Positions 34,096 through 45,661 of a DNA stretch of 64,000 bases are shown here, one piece after another. This stretch comes from Micropterix aruncella (lineage: Eukaryota > Arthropoda > Insecta > Lepidoptera > Micropterigidae). The DNA is taken from assembly GCA_944548615.1 (NCBI GenBank), contig OX155961.1, positions 186,001 to 250,000 on the forward strand, in the 5' to 3' direction. Position 1 is the first letter of the stretch. Each line of letters starts with the position of its first letter. The position numbers and the translations under genes are program-made. A model generated the notes under the pieces. The model did no database searches. It was given only the letters and a program-made list of their open reading frames with translations, and was not told where the DNA came from.

Positions 34096-34382
34096 ACGAT
34101 GCCTGCAAATAATATGTGGAATTCCGATGACTAAAAGCTGCAAACCACTATTTTATATATATACGTGGGAACAATGTTATTTATGTGTATGGCATCATAT
34201 ATTTTAATTTGGGTAAAAATTAAGAGCACACAAGAAAATTGTAAAAGAAAATAAATGTAAAGTAGTACGGGAATTATCCTAGTCGGATAGTTGTTATGCA
34301 TATTTTTTGCTACATTTTTTGCTTTCTTACCTTTTTTGTTTTATTCTCTTTAAATAAAGTAATATTATAATATTGTTATATT
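34096..34382. other. AT-rich stretch, nothing recognised
   Basis: No hairpin plus CTAG end is found after the helicase relic. Confidence 0.4.
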
Positions 34383-35313
34383 ACTTTCCTGTCAAGGAAA
34401 GTATTGTGGACGTACTTCTGTGTGTCTCGCTGTGTATATTCTCCGACGATAGCGCCGAAACGCTTCATACGATTGAGCTGAAATTTGGCATGCAGGCATA
34501 ATTTGGTCATGGAATGAGCTAAATAGATTGTGCTTGAAATCCGTCCACCCAGGGCTGGCTCCCGACGAGGGAACTTCTCAACGGTCAACAGCAGAGACAC
34601 AAAATTTTGTAAACGCATTTATTTATAATAGCAGCTTCCAAGTTTTACCATGACATGGCTGATGGACCCTGGGTTGGCTCCCGACGAGGGAACTCCTCAA
34701 CGGTCAACAGCAGAGACCCAAAATTTTGTAAACGCATTTATTTATAATAGCAGCTTCCAAGTTTTACCATGACATGGCTGATGTACCCTGGGTTGGCTCC
34801 CGACGAGGGAACTCCTCAACGGTTAACAGCAGAGACCCAAAATTTTGTAAACGCATTTATTTATAATAGCAGCTTCCAAGTTTTACCATGACATGGCTGA
34901 TGTACCCTGGGTTGGCTCCCGACGAGGGAACTCCTCAACGGTCAACAGCAGAGACCCAAAATTTTGTAAACGCATTCATTTATAATAGCATCTTCCAAGT
35001 TTTACCATGACATGGGTGATGTACCCTAGGTTGGCTCCCGACGAGGGAACTCCTCAACGGTCGACAACAGACACAAAATTTGAAAAGTCAAAAAGTCGAA
35101 AAAGTCGGAAAAGTCTGAAAAGTCGGAAAAGTTGAAAAAGTCGGAAAAGTCGAAAAAGTCGAAGTCGAAGTCGATTTCGATTTTTGAGGGTTAAAGGGTG
35201 GCGCTAGGTTGGGGTAGGGGGGTTGTGGTAGTATTTATGATATTAATATTCAGATGAATTAAGTTCCTGGCTACTTGACAGGAAAGTTTTGGGGTGACAC
35301 AACCGATTTTTTT
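34383..35313 (+). mobile_element. Non-autonomous element with TIR-like ends and internal 119-bp minisatellite
   Basis: ACTTTCCTGTCAAG at 34383-34396 is matched exactly by its reverse complement at 35274-35287. The similarity to relatives runs on to about 35313 (GGGGTGACACAACCG). Inside, in order: a conserved left part, 4.4 copies of a 119-bp unit, a run of GTCGAAAAAGTCGG-type repeats, and a conserved right part. Relatives lie at 1985, 5735, 36177 and 62764. No coding capacity. The superfamily is unknown, and I see no clear target duplication. Confidence 0.65.
34546..35068 (+). repeat. 119-bp minisatellite, about 4.4 units
   Basis: Units anchored on CCCGACGAGGGAACT start at 34561, 34680, 34799, 34918 and 35037, exactly 119 bp apart, with few differences between units. 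The same unit occurs reverse-complemented, also at a 119-bp period, at 63055-63235. Confidence 0.9.
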
Positions 35314-35585
35314 TTGTATTTTGACGTGCAGCATATGTGCGCAATGTATTTACGTTTAATAAAATCTTTAAATTTTAACTGAATCTCCAAAAATATTCTT
35401 GTCTCGAATATATATATACTCGAATGCGAAATATTTGGGTCGGATCGTTTGGTCTTATACCATCTTTTATTTCGTCTAGTACCAATAGAATTTAGCACGA
35501 TGAGTCGTGGCCTATACACAATATTATAAGAAAAATATATATTTGCCTGTCGCTCGTGATAAAAAAGCTTCTCCGCAAAAAGAGG
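35314..35585. other. AT-rich stretch, nothing recognised
   Basis: A weak minus-strand frame (35271-35519) overlaps the element end and is not supported. Confidence 0.4.
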
Positions 35586-35589
35586 TTAA

Positions 35590-35990
35590 ATTATGCATAC
35601 GTACTGTTCGAAGAAGGGCGATGATTATAGGGGGATATCAACAGGGGCTGCGGATCCGCCGTTAGATAACCGTATCTCGCGTCAAAGATGTAACACGAAG
35701 ATTTCCTTTGGATCCGTGCAGGCCCGTATTTCCGAGCCGGCTGTTTATATGGCGGCGCTCCGGATATGGCACTTTGCCATTATTATTCAGACCGAGGCGC
35801 GATGTTTCTGGCGGGAAACGGAAGCTGGCGGAAAGAGAGAGGGAGAGAGGGGACGGAGAGAAAGAGAAAGAGAGAGAAAGGGAGCGACATTGTGGGAAAA
35901 GCGTATCAGCATATACGTGATTTCATAAGCGGATGTCCGAGTGGCATTTTCTTCAGCGGCTTGTTTCAAAGGCAACGGGAAGCAGGATGA
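35590..35990. other. GC-richer island with GA microsatellite
   Basis: About 400 bp of balanced composition including a purine run at about 35830-35885 (GAGAGGGAGAGAGG type). Several overlapping short frames arise from the GA run. It might be an inserted fragment or a regulatory sequence; I cannot identify it. Confidence 0.4.
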
Positions 35991-36174
35991 AATTTGTAAA
36001 GACTGCATTATTATTATTTTAGTAATGTATATATATTGTTCATTACGCTGGAGACAAAACAATAGCAGTAATGGCAAATAAAATCAATATTTGCATTGAG
36101 CCATATAACTTAGGCAGGACCTGTCTAAATCTCACTAAATATTGCAGGTAGCAATATTATTGTAGATTAGATAA

Positions 36175-36325
36175 AATCGGTTGTGTCACTCCAAGACTTT
36201 TCCGGCAAATAGACGAGCTCCCCTTCCCCGCCAAACCCCTTCCCCTCGCGCCGAACAAACCTCCCTCGCGCGTCCAATCGTAGTATATTTGTAGTATATT
36301 CCGTGGTATTGAAATGGTATTTTTC
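36175..36325 (-). repeat. Right-end fragment of the minisatellite-bearing element family
   Basis: TCGGTTGTGTCACTCCAAGA here equals the right end at 35281-35313 in reverse, followed by a C-rich tract as in the copy at 6290-6425. The rest of the element is missing. Confidence 0.6.
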
Positions 36326-36373
36326 TAAAAAATATATGGTATTCTCTTAAATATGGCCGATTTCAAATATTAT

Positions 36374-36520
36374 TAACCGACTTCAAAAAAAGGAAGAGGT
36401 TATCAAATTGTATATATCTGTCTTAATATCGAAAAAGGTTATTTGGATGTTCACAATACTTTACTTCCTCGTCGGTTGGTAGGCCTGTAAAGTAAAATAA
36501 AAGGAGTTTATCGAATTTTA
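36374..36520. repeat. Dispersed ACCGACTTCAAAAAAAGGAA-type repeat fragment
   Basis: The motif ACCGACTTCAAAAAAAGGAA followed by GAGGTTATCAAATTG resembles a repeat that I know as widespread in moth and butterfly genomes. Only a fragment is present. Confidence 0.5.
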
Positions 36521-36534
36521 ATTTAATAGGACTG

Positions 36535-37015
36535 TCGCTCTTCTTCCAATCGATTGTGCACTCTCACTAACAGTCGGGGGAGTCTGGAAGCAGTACTTTT
36601 TCCTATAGAGCGGGGTGGTTGCGGACCTTACGGCGACTGCTCTTGAACCGACTATCGGCTACCCGATCCTGGGTGAACAGCCGGGCAAATGATGCAGTGG
36701 TTCGCGATAGTTCGGTATACACCGTTTCACCGCTGGGAGAGGAAGGCGCAAACGACCTCGAACTCCTAACCAATCGAGAGACTGGAGTAATCTGGTCGCA
36801 ATCGGAACTAAGGGCGTGAGTGTAAGTCCGCCGGGTAACACTCCTGGCTATCTCGCGGTTAAGGCGTTGGCCTCTTACGGGCTTGTGGCGTAGCTAGATG
36901 GTGGACTGTTTTGTCCTCAAGTCTTCTGCGCTCACTCCAGGGACATAGAACGACTAATCATTAAAACTTCCTTAAGTGACGGGTTCGCCCGTTGTAGTTG
37001 ACAACTCTAGTAGTT
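36535..37015 (+). repeat. R650 repeat, partial copy (second segment and tail)
   Basis: Starts CAATCGATTGTGCACTCTCA and then follows the segment seen at 1120-1560, ending at the tail GACGGGTTCGCCCGTTGTAG. The first segment is absent. Confidence 0.75.
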
Positions 37016-37685
37016 GTCGCTCTTCTTCCACCAGGGATGTTTTTCGGATTAGCTCCAAATCTACAAAGAAGCTCAAAATTATCCCGCTGTTCTTCTATGG
37101 CGAAGGATCTATCAACGTAGGTATACTTCAAATATAGTAACAGTTTAAGTAATTTGGCTTTTCTAATCGCTTTGCTGATTTTCCATGCGCAAAGCTGTAA
37201 TGAGAAAATTTTGAATAGCGCTTCGCTTTTGAATATAGAGTAGATTGTGAAACCTCAGTTTAACGCAACTCTCTGAACTGAGAAATGATAATATAAGATC
37301 TCGAATTTCGGGTGAAATATTTAACATAGTAAATATACCAATAAGTCTCTGATGGTTTACCAAAATTTAATCACTATCACCTTAAATCAGGGTTGTAATT
37401 TTTTAATTTGACATTTTAAAATTCAACAACCTATTATTTATTTAAGGGGTGAAATTGAGGGTTGAAATTTGGTTTGATATATCTGTCTGAAATAGATGAA
37501 AAATCACATTATCATATAATAGTGTCTTGCTCTCTGGAGCCGCGTTCTATTGCATACTTTGGGAGGATTCAGATTACGTAGAAGTTTAACTGAATCATGT
37601 TACTTCATTGTTGATCAGTGCGATGGTAGTCCTGGGAATTCATGCTGCTCTAAAATTTACAGGGTATCTCGCGATCTCCATCCTG
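37016..37685. other. No gene recognised
   Basis: AT-rich flank of the helicase relic. Frames at 37163-37363 (-) and 37550 onward (+) have no domain I can name. Confidence 0.35.
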
Positions 37686-37734
37686 TTAACTCTCACCAGC
37701 CCGTTATTAAAACGTCATCGAGGCAGCAATTTTT

Positions 37735-38030
37735 ATGGAATATACCGAAGGGAAATCGGTGGTCATACCACGCATCCCCTCGCGCCTTAAGAACGCTCCT
37801 TTTAGTTTACAAGGTTGAAGTTTCCCTTAAAAGTTCGTTTCGCGATGGCTATCAGCAAGCCGAAGGAACCGTCTTTAAAAGGGGCTGGAATCGACCAGTC
37901 ATATGATATCTGTTTCCGTGTAAGCCAACCATCTGATCTATACATTTTGTCATCTGAAGGAAGTCTTTTGAGATTTGATGATTCGTTTATTTTTGTAAGA
38001 CAGAAGGAAAGTCTCAATACCACTCTTCCC
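37735..38030 (+). pseudogene. Second Helitron Pif1-type helicase relic, C-terminal end
   Basis: Reads EGKSVVIPRIPSRLKNAPFS near 37748-37806; then, after a stop and shift, FPLKVRFAMAISKPKEPSLK and AGIDQSYDICFRVSQPSDLY near 37818-37940. This parallels the IPRI, FPLKV-FAM-INKxQGQSLKVAGID and CSRV segments of the Helitron helicase, the same region as 33845-34095. The INK-QGQS and SHGQLYVA motifs are degraded, so it is dead. It differs in detail from the first relic, so it is a separate insertion. Confidence 0.75.
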
Positions 38031-38039
38031 TGAATGTTC

Positions 38040-41000
38040 CGACTCCAGATTGCTGTGGCTCGGGCGACAGTTGGCGATTAGAAAAAGTCTATGTAAAAGT
38101 TTTGAGCGTTCTTTAATAGTGCACGGGCGCTGTCTATACCGCGGTATGCTTGCACCTACTGGGCGGCGGGCCTAGGAGCTTCGGTGAGGAGAGCGCGGTG
38201 TGTGCGGTCATGCGGGTGCAATGACGTGTATTTCTGGGTAGCAGCTGCAAAAAAGAATTTTGCGTTTCGCATTATTGCTTGCATTGCTGCCACAAGTCCA
38301 GAGACGTGGTTTACCAGGATGCCATCTCCAAAATGTACATTTTTGAATCTCCGCTCCTTCTTTTTTAATTTCTAATTATTAATTTATTTATTTAAAGCAA
38401 AACACGAGGTATTCCTGCAGAATTACAAGATATTCGTGTTTGTACCAGTAGTAAAAAAGAAAGTACACTCCAGACAAAGCCGCCTAACCAGGCCTAGGAC
38501 TGAACGAAGATAGGTTTACTTTCGCTCTTTTCCAGCTGAAAACTTCCTAAAGTGAAGCTAGTAATTATTGTTTTATTTCAATGATTTACATAATTTGTTA
38601 TATAGATTAACTCTGGTTTTAGTTTATTTTTCTATTATTTTAGAGTATACTGTATCAGCCTAACAACAATATAATTCAATGACCACTTTTAATATAACAC
38701 GTGTAATGTTTTTCACACGAATTTAGTTGACGTCAATAGCAATATAATTCACAAGAAATTGAATTGTGTTTTTCAGCAATAATTAAGCGTCTTTCAAATA
38801 CCACGAACCGTACATTTTGATACACTTTCAAATATTTCATCGTAACAATGTGGGTATATAAACGGCGATGTTTTATGTATAAACTCACTCTTTAGTCACT
38901 CTCTCTTCAATCGCATCTGGTATTAAACCACTAGTTAATTATCGCGCGACTTATTCGTCGCAGCACAGGTTGACAGGGAAAGTGGACTGTCTGATTGAAT
39001 ATACGCCAACCTTGCAGCTTATCTTGGATTTTCTTGAGCGGTGTTGAAAAATGTTCGTGGCGCCGGAATGTCGATTTCCAATAAAATACAGCTTTGGAGT
39101 TGCCCGTTTAGTGAGCCACTGACCGGTTACATACAGGTTTTCAGTTACTTTAATACTAGTTCAATCTTTGCCTAGGAACTATGTTACAGTATTAGGGCTT
39201 ATTGCCCGCCCTGCCCGAGCATCGTGCGCTCGTCGGGAACTCAAAATTCTAACTGACCCCATCTTATTCCCTGTCGAAACGGGACACACACACTCACTTA
39301 ATTCTGAGACATATGGAATCCCTTCGCGACAGGGTGGGTCAACTTATTTTCCTTACTTATAAATTAATATTATTTAATTAAACATTTAGAGCTTATTACA
39401 TAAAGCCGCATCCCTATAGTTTAAACGACAACATATTAAAGATAAAATGTAATGTAGCGCTAAGAAAGTAATACACCTAAATTAGCTTATTATCCAGTAA
39501 TACAGTAATTTCCAATTATATTTATAGTCTAGTTTATTGCATTAACCTAAGGGTAAGTCGTGTTACATATATAGCATCCAAAGCCGAGCAGAAAATATTA
39601 TATAATTTTAATATTATACTAAGTGAGTTTTTATTGCCATCCACCTCGTATATTATTGAAATGCTCAACTCAACGACCCCAACTCGACGACCGGCCGAGT
39701 TTTTTTCCGGGTCGGAATGTAGGACTACTTTCAGTTTTCATAGAAATACATAATAACTCAAATCATTTAGCGACGATTTCGTGAGAATTGGCCGCCGCCT
39801 GCTATTCGTTTGGTTTATTTATTGGTACTTAAAGGCAGAGAGAGATCGCATTTCTGCTCTTTTCAGGAGACCTCTCGTCTTAATATTATTTCAACTAACA
39901 TGGGAAGGCAATAATTTATCCAGCATCCACTACGATGGTAAGCCGTCTCTGTATACTAATTAATAGATAATAAATTGTTTAAATATTAATCTTTGTGTTT
40001 ACTTATTCTCTGTCTGACTGAGGTGAAAATCGACTCAAGATTGGAAACCTGGTCTTCGCCCAGCACGACAAACAGGGGACCAGACCCCTTCCAACAATAC
40101 TATTATTTTAGAATTTCGAAGACATTCTATTATTTAAGGGTAATTTTAATTATTTTAAATTACAATTATTCTAGTTCAGTTATAGGTATAAACTGAACTA
40201 AATAATAAAATAATAATTTTATTGTACTATAAAAAAAATACTTAATGAATGTTAAACTGGCTTTATAAAAAAAGACAATTTATGCACAAATGGCAGACTT
40301 ATCGGTAAAGCGATCTTACATTCAATTATAACTTTTTACATTGCGCATCGATTATAATCATAGGATCTATGGCTATCTCCTCCAAGATAACAGAATGCAT
40401 TCAAAAATTTCATTAATAAGATGACCAGTTTTTGCCCTTCTTGCGAAATCCCTTTATGTTTCGATACGTATACACACTCCTTTTATCGATATCGACGTTT
40501 TTTCCACGAATTCCCCGGTCGGCAACAATACCAAATCACCACTCATTGAGATACCGGTGAGTTATTCGTCTCCGCACCTTATTCTACGGGTGTATTACGT
40601 GACGTCGACTGAAGCAATAGCTCATCAAAGCGTGAAAAAGCCTGCCAAACGAGGGCCAAATTCGGCGGCCGTGATTCCGGCGAGAGACGTTGCCAAACTG
40701 CGATCTTTCGCATTCGTTTAATTTATGGGGTCTGTAATATCTTAATATAGGGGTCGAATCCATAGCAAAGTAACCGCTCGAGTGCTGGCCTCGAGGCACC
40801 ACAGGGTGGTTGATTGAGAGCGTCATTCAAAACTAACGCGCCTATAAATTTTTAAAGATAATTTTACCACTTATGAAATATATTTGTTTATTCTCGACTA
40901 AAATTAGTTTTGATCTGTATTTTGCCACTTTAGTGTTGATTAACTTGTAAAGCTTATTGTTTATTGACTGATTATTTAAAAAACTATGATAGACTATTTT

Positions 41001-41310
41001 TTAAAAACTTATTGATATATTATAAAAAAAATGTATTTTTTTGTGATTTGAGCCTTTTTGAGTTTCATAATTTATCGTAGGTATCTTGCCTTTACAAATA
41101 AAAAGTATATGTGTTTGTAATGAAATTGTGAAATAACTTCGAGCAAATGTAAAATGACGTATTCCACGTAAATACGTAATATTACATTTACGTAATACAT
41201 TTACGTAATAATACATTTTAAGTGAAATGACGTATTCCATGTACTTTTTGGAAATAATAAAATATGTATACAGTATTTCATAGCTAATAAATCATATCTG
41301 CCGAATACAT
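38040..41310. other. Long stretch without a supported gene; possible promoter or LTR traces
   Basis: About 38852-38910 has a TATATAAACGG box followed about 30 nt later by a TTAGTCACTC initiator-like motif. About 39820-39975 has TACTTAAAGG and AATAAATT. Either could be decayed retroelement LTR. Around 40275 (GCACAAATGGCAGACTTA) resembles the LINE 3' motif at 7832. No frame here carries a recognisable domain. Confidence 0.35.
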
Positions 41311-41317
41311 TGTTTAC

Positions 41318-41370
41318 CAGCTGTTGCCCGCGGCTTCGCTTCGCGTTAAGTTTCGAATCGATTTGTTAAT
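41318..41370 (-). repeat. Helitron-like 3' end fragment, degenerate
   Basis: CCAGCTGTTGCCCGCGGCTT, read in reverse, resembles the GC-hairpin plus CAGCTAGT end of Helitrons, but the terminal CTAG is lost. Confidence 0.4.
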
Positions 41371-41839
41371 TTAAGTAGGGTGGCGTTTATTTGCCTTTTT
41401 AGACGCTACCTTTAGATATATAGTGCAAGACGTCCCCCCTCAGGAGCACGCTACCTATATCGGAGACGTACGTGTCTTGTTCCTCGCCATCCGCTCCGCC
41501 TTCCGTTGAATGCTTTGTAAATAGGAGTCTTATTTCAGGCAAAATTTAAAATTAAAGTTTCCGCCGGATCATGGAAATCTAAAAGAGTGAGTTCTGGAAA
41601 ATGCTTGTGATGTGTGTGTTTCTGTGTGTGTGTATGTATGTGTATGCATAAATACACACTGTATGTAAAATGTTATAGCACGTTCGATTTTTTAGTTTGT
41701 ATTGGTTTTTGATTTCGTATTTTCAGGATTTCGCTGAATTCTTATCATTTGTTTAGATGTTTTTTGTTTGACTTTTTTAAGTTTGTTCTTCATCTGGAAT
41801 GTTATATGCAATTAGGACAGCTATATGCAAAAAAAATGT

Positions 41840-42510
41840 AGTGTAGATTATTTTTGAAAATGGTCTAGCACGTAGCATATCATTTTACTGCAAAGGAAAA
41901 TGTCTAAAACACTACATTGGTTGAGCCCAATAAAATAATTTTGCCCCTGCTTCATTTGAAGTTGGGCATTATGAAGAGCTTTGTGAAAGCTCAGTCTAAA
42001 ATAGGTCAATCTTTCAATCATTTGAAAGAAAAGTTTTCCAATTTGAGTCAAGCAAAATTGAAAGAATGTATATTTATTGGACTACAAGTAGGAAACTTGT
42101 TGAATGAGGCCAACCTTTGATACCATACTCACAAATATTGAATAAGCCGCTTGGTCCTCTTTCAAAGCAATTGTGAAAAGCTTCTTAGGTAACAGAAAAT
42201 ATGGTAACTATGTTTCCATTGAGTTCTCTGTTGGACAGCTAGTAGAATGTCGCTTTAAATTATTTATTTTGCATTCCCACCTTGATTTCTTCCTGGAAAA
42301 TTAGGGAGCCGTAAGTGATGAGCACTGTGAACATTTTCACCAAGATATCCTCGCGATAAAGCTCTTTTAAGAAGTTCACTGGAACCCTTTGATAATGTGC
42401 GACTACTGTTAAGGTATTGTTAGAGGGAGTTATGAAACGGCAAACAAAAGAAGATCGTTGTCACATTTTTCAAATAGCAAAGAATATTGAGGTTGAATAC
42501 ATCTTGTGGA
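41840..42510 (+). pseudogene. Decayed copy of an uncharacterised TE-associated arthropod protein gene
   Basis: Frames read VEPNKIILPLLHLKLGIMKS (41917-41976), then FVKAQSKIGQSFNHLKEKF, then about 42150 AAWSSFKAIVKSFLGNRKYG, about 42270 LHSHLDFFLEN followed by GAVSDEHCEHFHQDI, and about 42385 WNPLIMCDYC. I recall a family of uncharacterised proteins, common in insects, with the same ordered motifs (LPPLHIKLGLMKNFVK, HSHLDFFP-N-GAVSDEHGERFHQDI). Several stops and shifts break it. Its function is unknown to me; its multicopy habit suggests a transposon-borne gene. Confidence 0.6.
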
Positions 42511-42615
42511 CTAATTTAAAACTAATTTAGACGGTGTATTGGCATCGTGTCCGCATATAACTATAAAACAATATTGAGTTCTAATGTTTTGAAAATGTAT
42601 TTCTTCTTTGTTATA

Positions 42616-42656
42616 GATAAAGAACAGGTCCAAGATAAAGAACAGGTCCAAGCTGC
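42616..42656 (+). repeat. 20-bp tandem duplication
   Basis: GATAAAGAACAGGTCCAA occurs twice in a row. Confidence 0.8.
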
Positions 42657-42659
42657 ACA

Positions 42660-43190
42660 GAACCGTTAGCTACCAATGTACGTCAATTGTATGGGAATAA
42701 AACACGACCCTTGTTTCGAGTAGCAGTATGCAAGATATATTATAAATAGACAATGAGGGTACCAAAAGAAGAAGAATAAATAAAAATAATGAAAAAAGAA
42801 ACACAGTGATTGATTTCATACGACTAATCAAGCATTTCGGTCGACATCAAATCCCAAATCAGGGATTGGCACCACTGTATTTCAGCAGCCGCCCGCTCAG
42901 AAAAAAACTGTCTCTCAGCCCCCTCCATCTCTCCACCATCCGTCTCTATTACTACCGCTAGCGGTGGAGGGGGGAGTAAAAAACCCGCCCGCATTATGTA
43001 GAAAGAAAGAGTCAATTTATCTCTATCCCCGTAGCGACAAATCCGGCGACAAATTCCGCGCGACGCGACAGTCATCTTGGTGGCCGTGGACGGGTGTGAC
43101 TGGGCTGGCAAATAAGGCCGCAATATGATCCAGAGTTGAAAACGAGACGAGAATAATTAACTCAAGAAATAGATTAAAAATTGCGTTGCT
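42660..43190. other. No gene supported
   Basis: A mixed-composition patch at 42830-43140 gives a 99-residue minus-strand frame without a recognisable domain. Confidence 0.35.
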
Positions 43191-43194
43191 TGTT

Positions 43195-43480
43195 GATAGC
43201 TCTGTCGCTCTTAAGACAACTGGAGCTGTCGACTACAACGGGAGAACCCGTCACCTCAGGAAGTTTTAACGATATTGTTCATTCTGTCTCCCGTGAGGTG
43301 AAAGCAGAAGAGTTAGGACAAAAACAGTCCACCGTCATTGGCTTAGCTAGACATTGGACTTATCATCCTCAAGTCTCTACGTTCACTCCAGTCTGAAAGA
43401 ACGATACATTTAGTTATACCAGCATGGAGCGACGGGTTCGCCCGTTGAAGGGGACACCTCACAATGGTCTAGTATCGGTC
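43195..43480. repeat. R650 repeat, inverted pair of tail pieces
   Basis: A tail piece in reverse (GTCGACTACAACGGGAGAAC, 43228) is followed by a tail piece in forward sense (CGACGGGTTCGCCCGTTGAA, about 43430), as in the 1-1800 cluster. Confidence 0.65.
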
Positions 43481-44155
43481 TGATATTTAAGTAATGCTCT
43501 GCTAAGTATTATCATTGATTTTATATAAAATCAATGGTATTATCTAATTACCGTGCGGTAATTGAGTATTGAATGTGTTCGATTTACAATCCAGCCAATT
43601 TCCACTAAGTAAGGCTCAAGTTTTCAAGAATTAATTGTTATCGAGTGGCAACACTGTCAAACGTATTGGCCTTTAAATATGGAATATTCTTATTTCATAA
43701 ACCGCTTGAAAATAAATTACCAAACGTTTATTTCTTATAAAGATTTATATCTTTCAAAGCCCATTTATGCTTTTATTGATTTATAAATGAAGGTTTTATC
43801 AAAATGGTATTTTTTAGGTAATGTTCATCTCCTTGCCAGTCTCAGACTCCACGCGAGAAGCCCCTACGAGAGAAGCCACGTAGGGTGCGATGTGGATGCC
43901 ATGTTGGTTACTTTGATCGTAATCGCGTTCGCTTTCATTTTCCCGTGGTTTTCGTGATGAATTTGATATTTGTGTTTTTTTCGCTATAAACGCACAAAGA
44001 GCACGCGCAAAAATAAGCAAAATTTAAATCGTCGATCAGGCAGGGTCGTTAAAATGTCCAAATAGATGCTTTCAATGCAATATTCAAAGCAAATCCTAAA
44101 ACAATCCAAAGGGATTAAAATAGTACAGTAAAGTATGGTAGCGAACGGTTTCGTG
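43481..44155. other. No gene supported
   Basis: Contains a small palindrome at 43507-43545 like that at 5745-5795; otherwise AT-rich. Confidence 0.4.
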
Positions 44156-44164
44156 CAGCTTTGG

Positions 44165-44780
44165 CCACAAGATCCATTTTGTTCTCGGATCGGCGCAACC
44201 CACGATTCAGCTCCTATTTAGAAGCCTCCTCGTGCGGAAGGCTACCCCGGGTAAGACTGGTGGACCGGTTTCTTCTGGTGGGATTGCATCCCGGCGCTGC
44301 TGGACGGCTTGCGCACCGTTTGGCGACGCCAATCGGTTGTGCACTCTGACTAATTGCTGAAGGAGTCTGGAGACTATGCAAATATACTGTCTCCTAAGCA
44401 GTGGGGGTGGATGTTGACTGTTGTCGTGGCACCCTTGAAATGACCTTGGACCACTCGATCCCGTGTAATTACAACAGATAGATGCCGCGTAAGCGACTTT
44501 GGACCCGTAGCCAGTCGGGAGGACGAAGGTATCCTGAAGGTTAACTCCAGACGGAGATATCCCACCAAAACTGGTACTTATGGTGCGAGGCTTCCAGCTG
44601 GGTACCTTTACCGTTGCCTCGCCGTCAGGTGTTGGCCTCTAACAGACTTGTCGGCAGAGTTAGACGGTAGATTGTCTTGTCTCTAAGTCTTTTACGCTCA
44701 TCCCACGGCTGAAAGAATGATCACATATCGTTATACCAGCCTGGGGTGACTGGTTCGCTCGCTGTAGTCGACACCGCCCT
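44165..44780 (+). repeat. R650 repeat, near full-length diverged copy
   Basis: Runs through the first segment (GCTGGACGGCTTGCGCACCG), the junction CGGTTGTGCACTCTGACTAA, the second segment and the tail (GGTTCGCTCGCTGTAGTCGA). It is more diverged than the copy at 50.0 kb. Together they define an element of about 620-650 bp with no conserved frame. Confidence 0.7.
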
Positions 44781-45088
44781 ACTAATACAGTAAAATACCA
44801 TCGATTCACTATAAAGCCAAACACAACATGTATAACGAGCAAGAATGACGTCTGACGTTTCGAAAGAGTAATATACATAGGTTGTCCAATACTTGGCACC
44901 AAACCACTACCGCCAACTTCGCTGAGAAAAATATAACGATGTAGTACATTGAATATGTTTCAATAAGGATTACGTATATGTGGTCCATACGTTAACGGTA
45001 TTGGCGTAACGGTAGTTACTGTGTCGTATTGTTAAAACATGATGTCATTTCATTACGTCGCGACCTTGGGATCTCGCTTCTAACATGA

Positions 45089-45122
45089 CCGATTATAACC
45101 GTATATATACGGTTATAATCGG
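45089..45122. repeat. Perfect 34-bp palindrome, copy 1
   Basis: Each half is CCGATTATAACCGTATA or its exact complement, with no spacer. Part of the 539-bp duplication. Confidence 0.95.
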
Positions 45123-45627
45123 ATATTTTAAACTTGTTGAAACTGCAGTATGCTGTTGTTTCCAAATTACCCGTAAGGATATTTGATACATATAATCGAG
45201 TAATAGAGTTTCAACAAAATTCTTTGTAATTCAACAAAATTATTTTGAAACATTGTTATTTTGTATAAACCCGTATTAGCAAAATGGTAATATATGAATC
45301 AATTCAATATTTTTCTCAGTGTTGGACACGATTATAAAACGTAAACTGTTACTCAGGTATGACTTAAGTATCCGCCCGTACTGAATTTTCGATGCATTGG
45401 TTTTCTTGTAATATTGATTAGTAATAAGTGAATAAATAAAGAAATAAATACATTATAAGATAATAATTCCCTACTACTATACTTACCATAAACTCGATAA
45501 CGCGTGTAAAACGATACATTTCCAAAGAAATATTAGGTATTGGCGTAACGGTAGTTACTGTGTCGTATTGTTAAAACATGATGTCATTTCATTACGTCGC
45601 GACCTTGGGATCTCGCTTCTAACATGA

Positions 45628-45661
45628 CCGATTATAACCGTATATATACGGTTATAATCGG
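45628..45661. repeat. Perfect 34-bp palindrome, copy 2
   Basis: The identical palindrome, 539 bp downstream of the first. Confidence 0.95.

Noticed and set aside
34546..35068. CRISPR-like array
   Set aside because: The repeat is a continuous 119-bp tandem unit without unique spacers, inside a eukaryotic mobile element.
35593..36077. Overlapping 70-111 residue frames on both strands
   Set aside because: They depend on a GA-rich microsatellite and have no domain.
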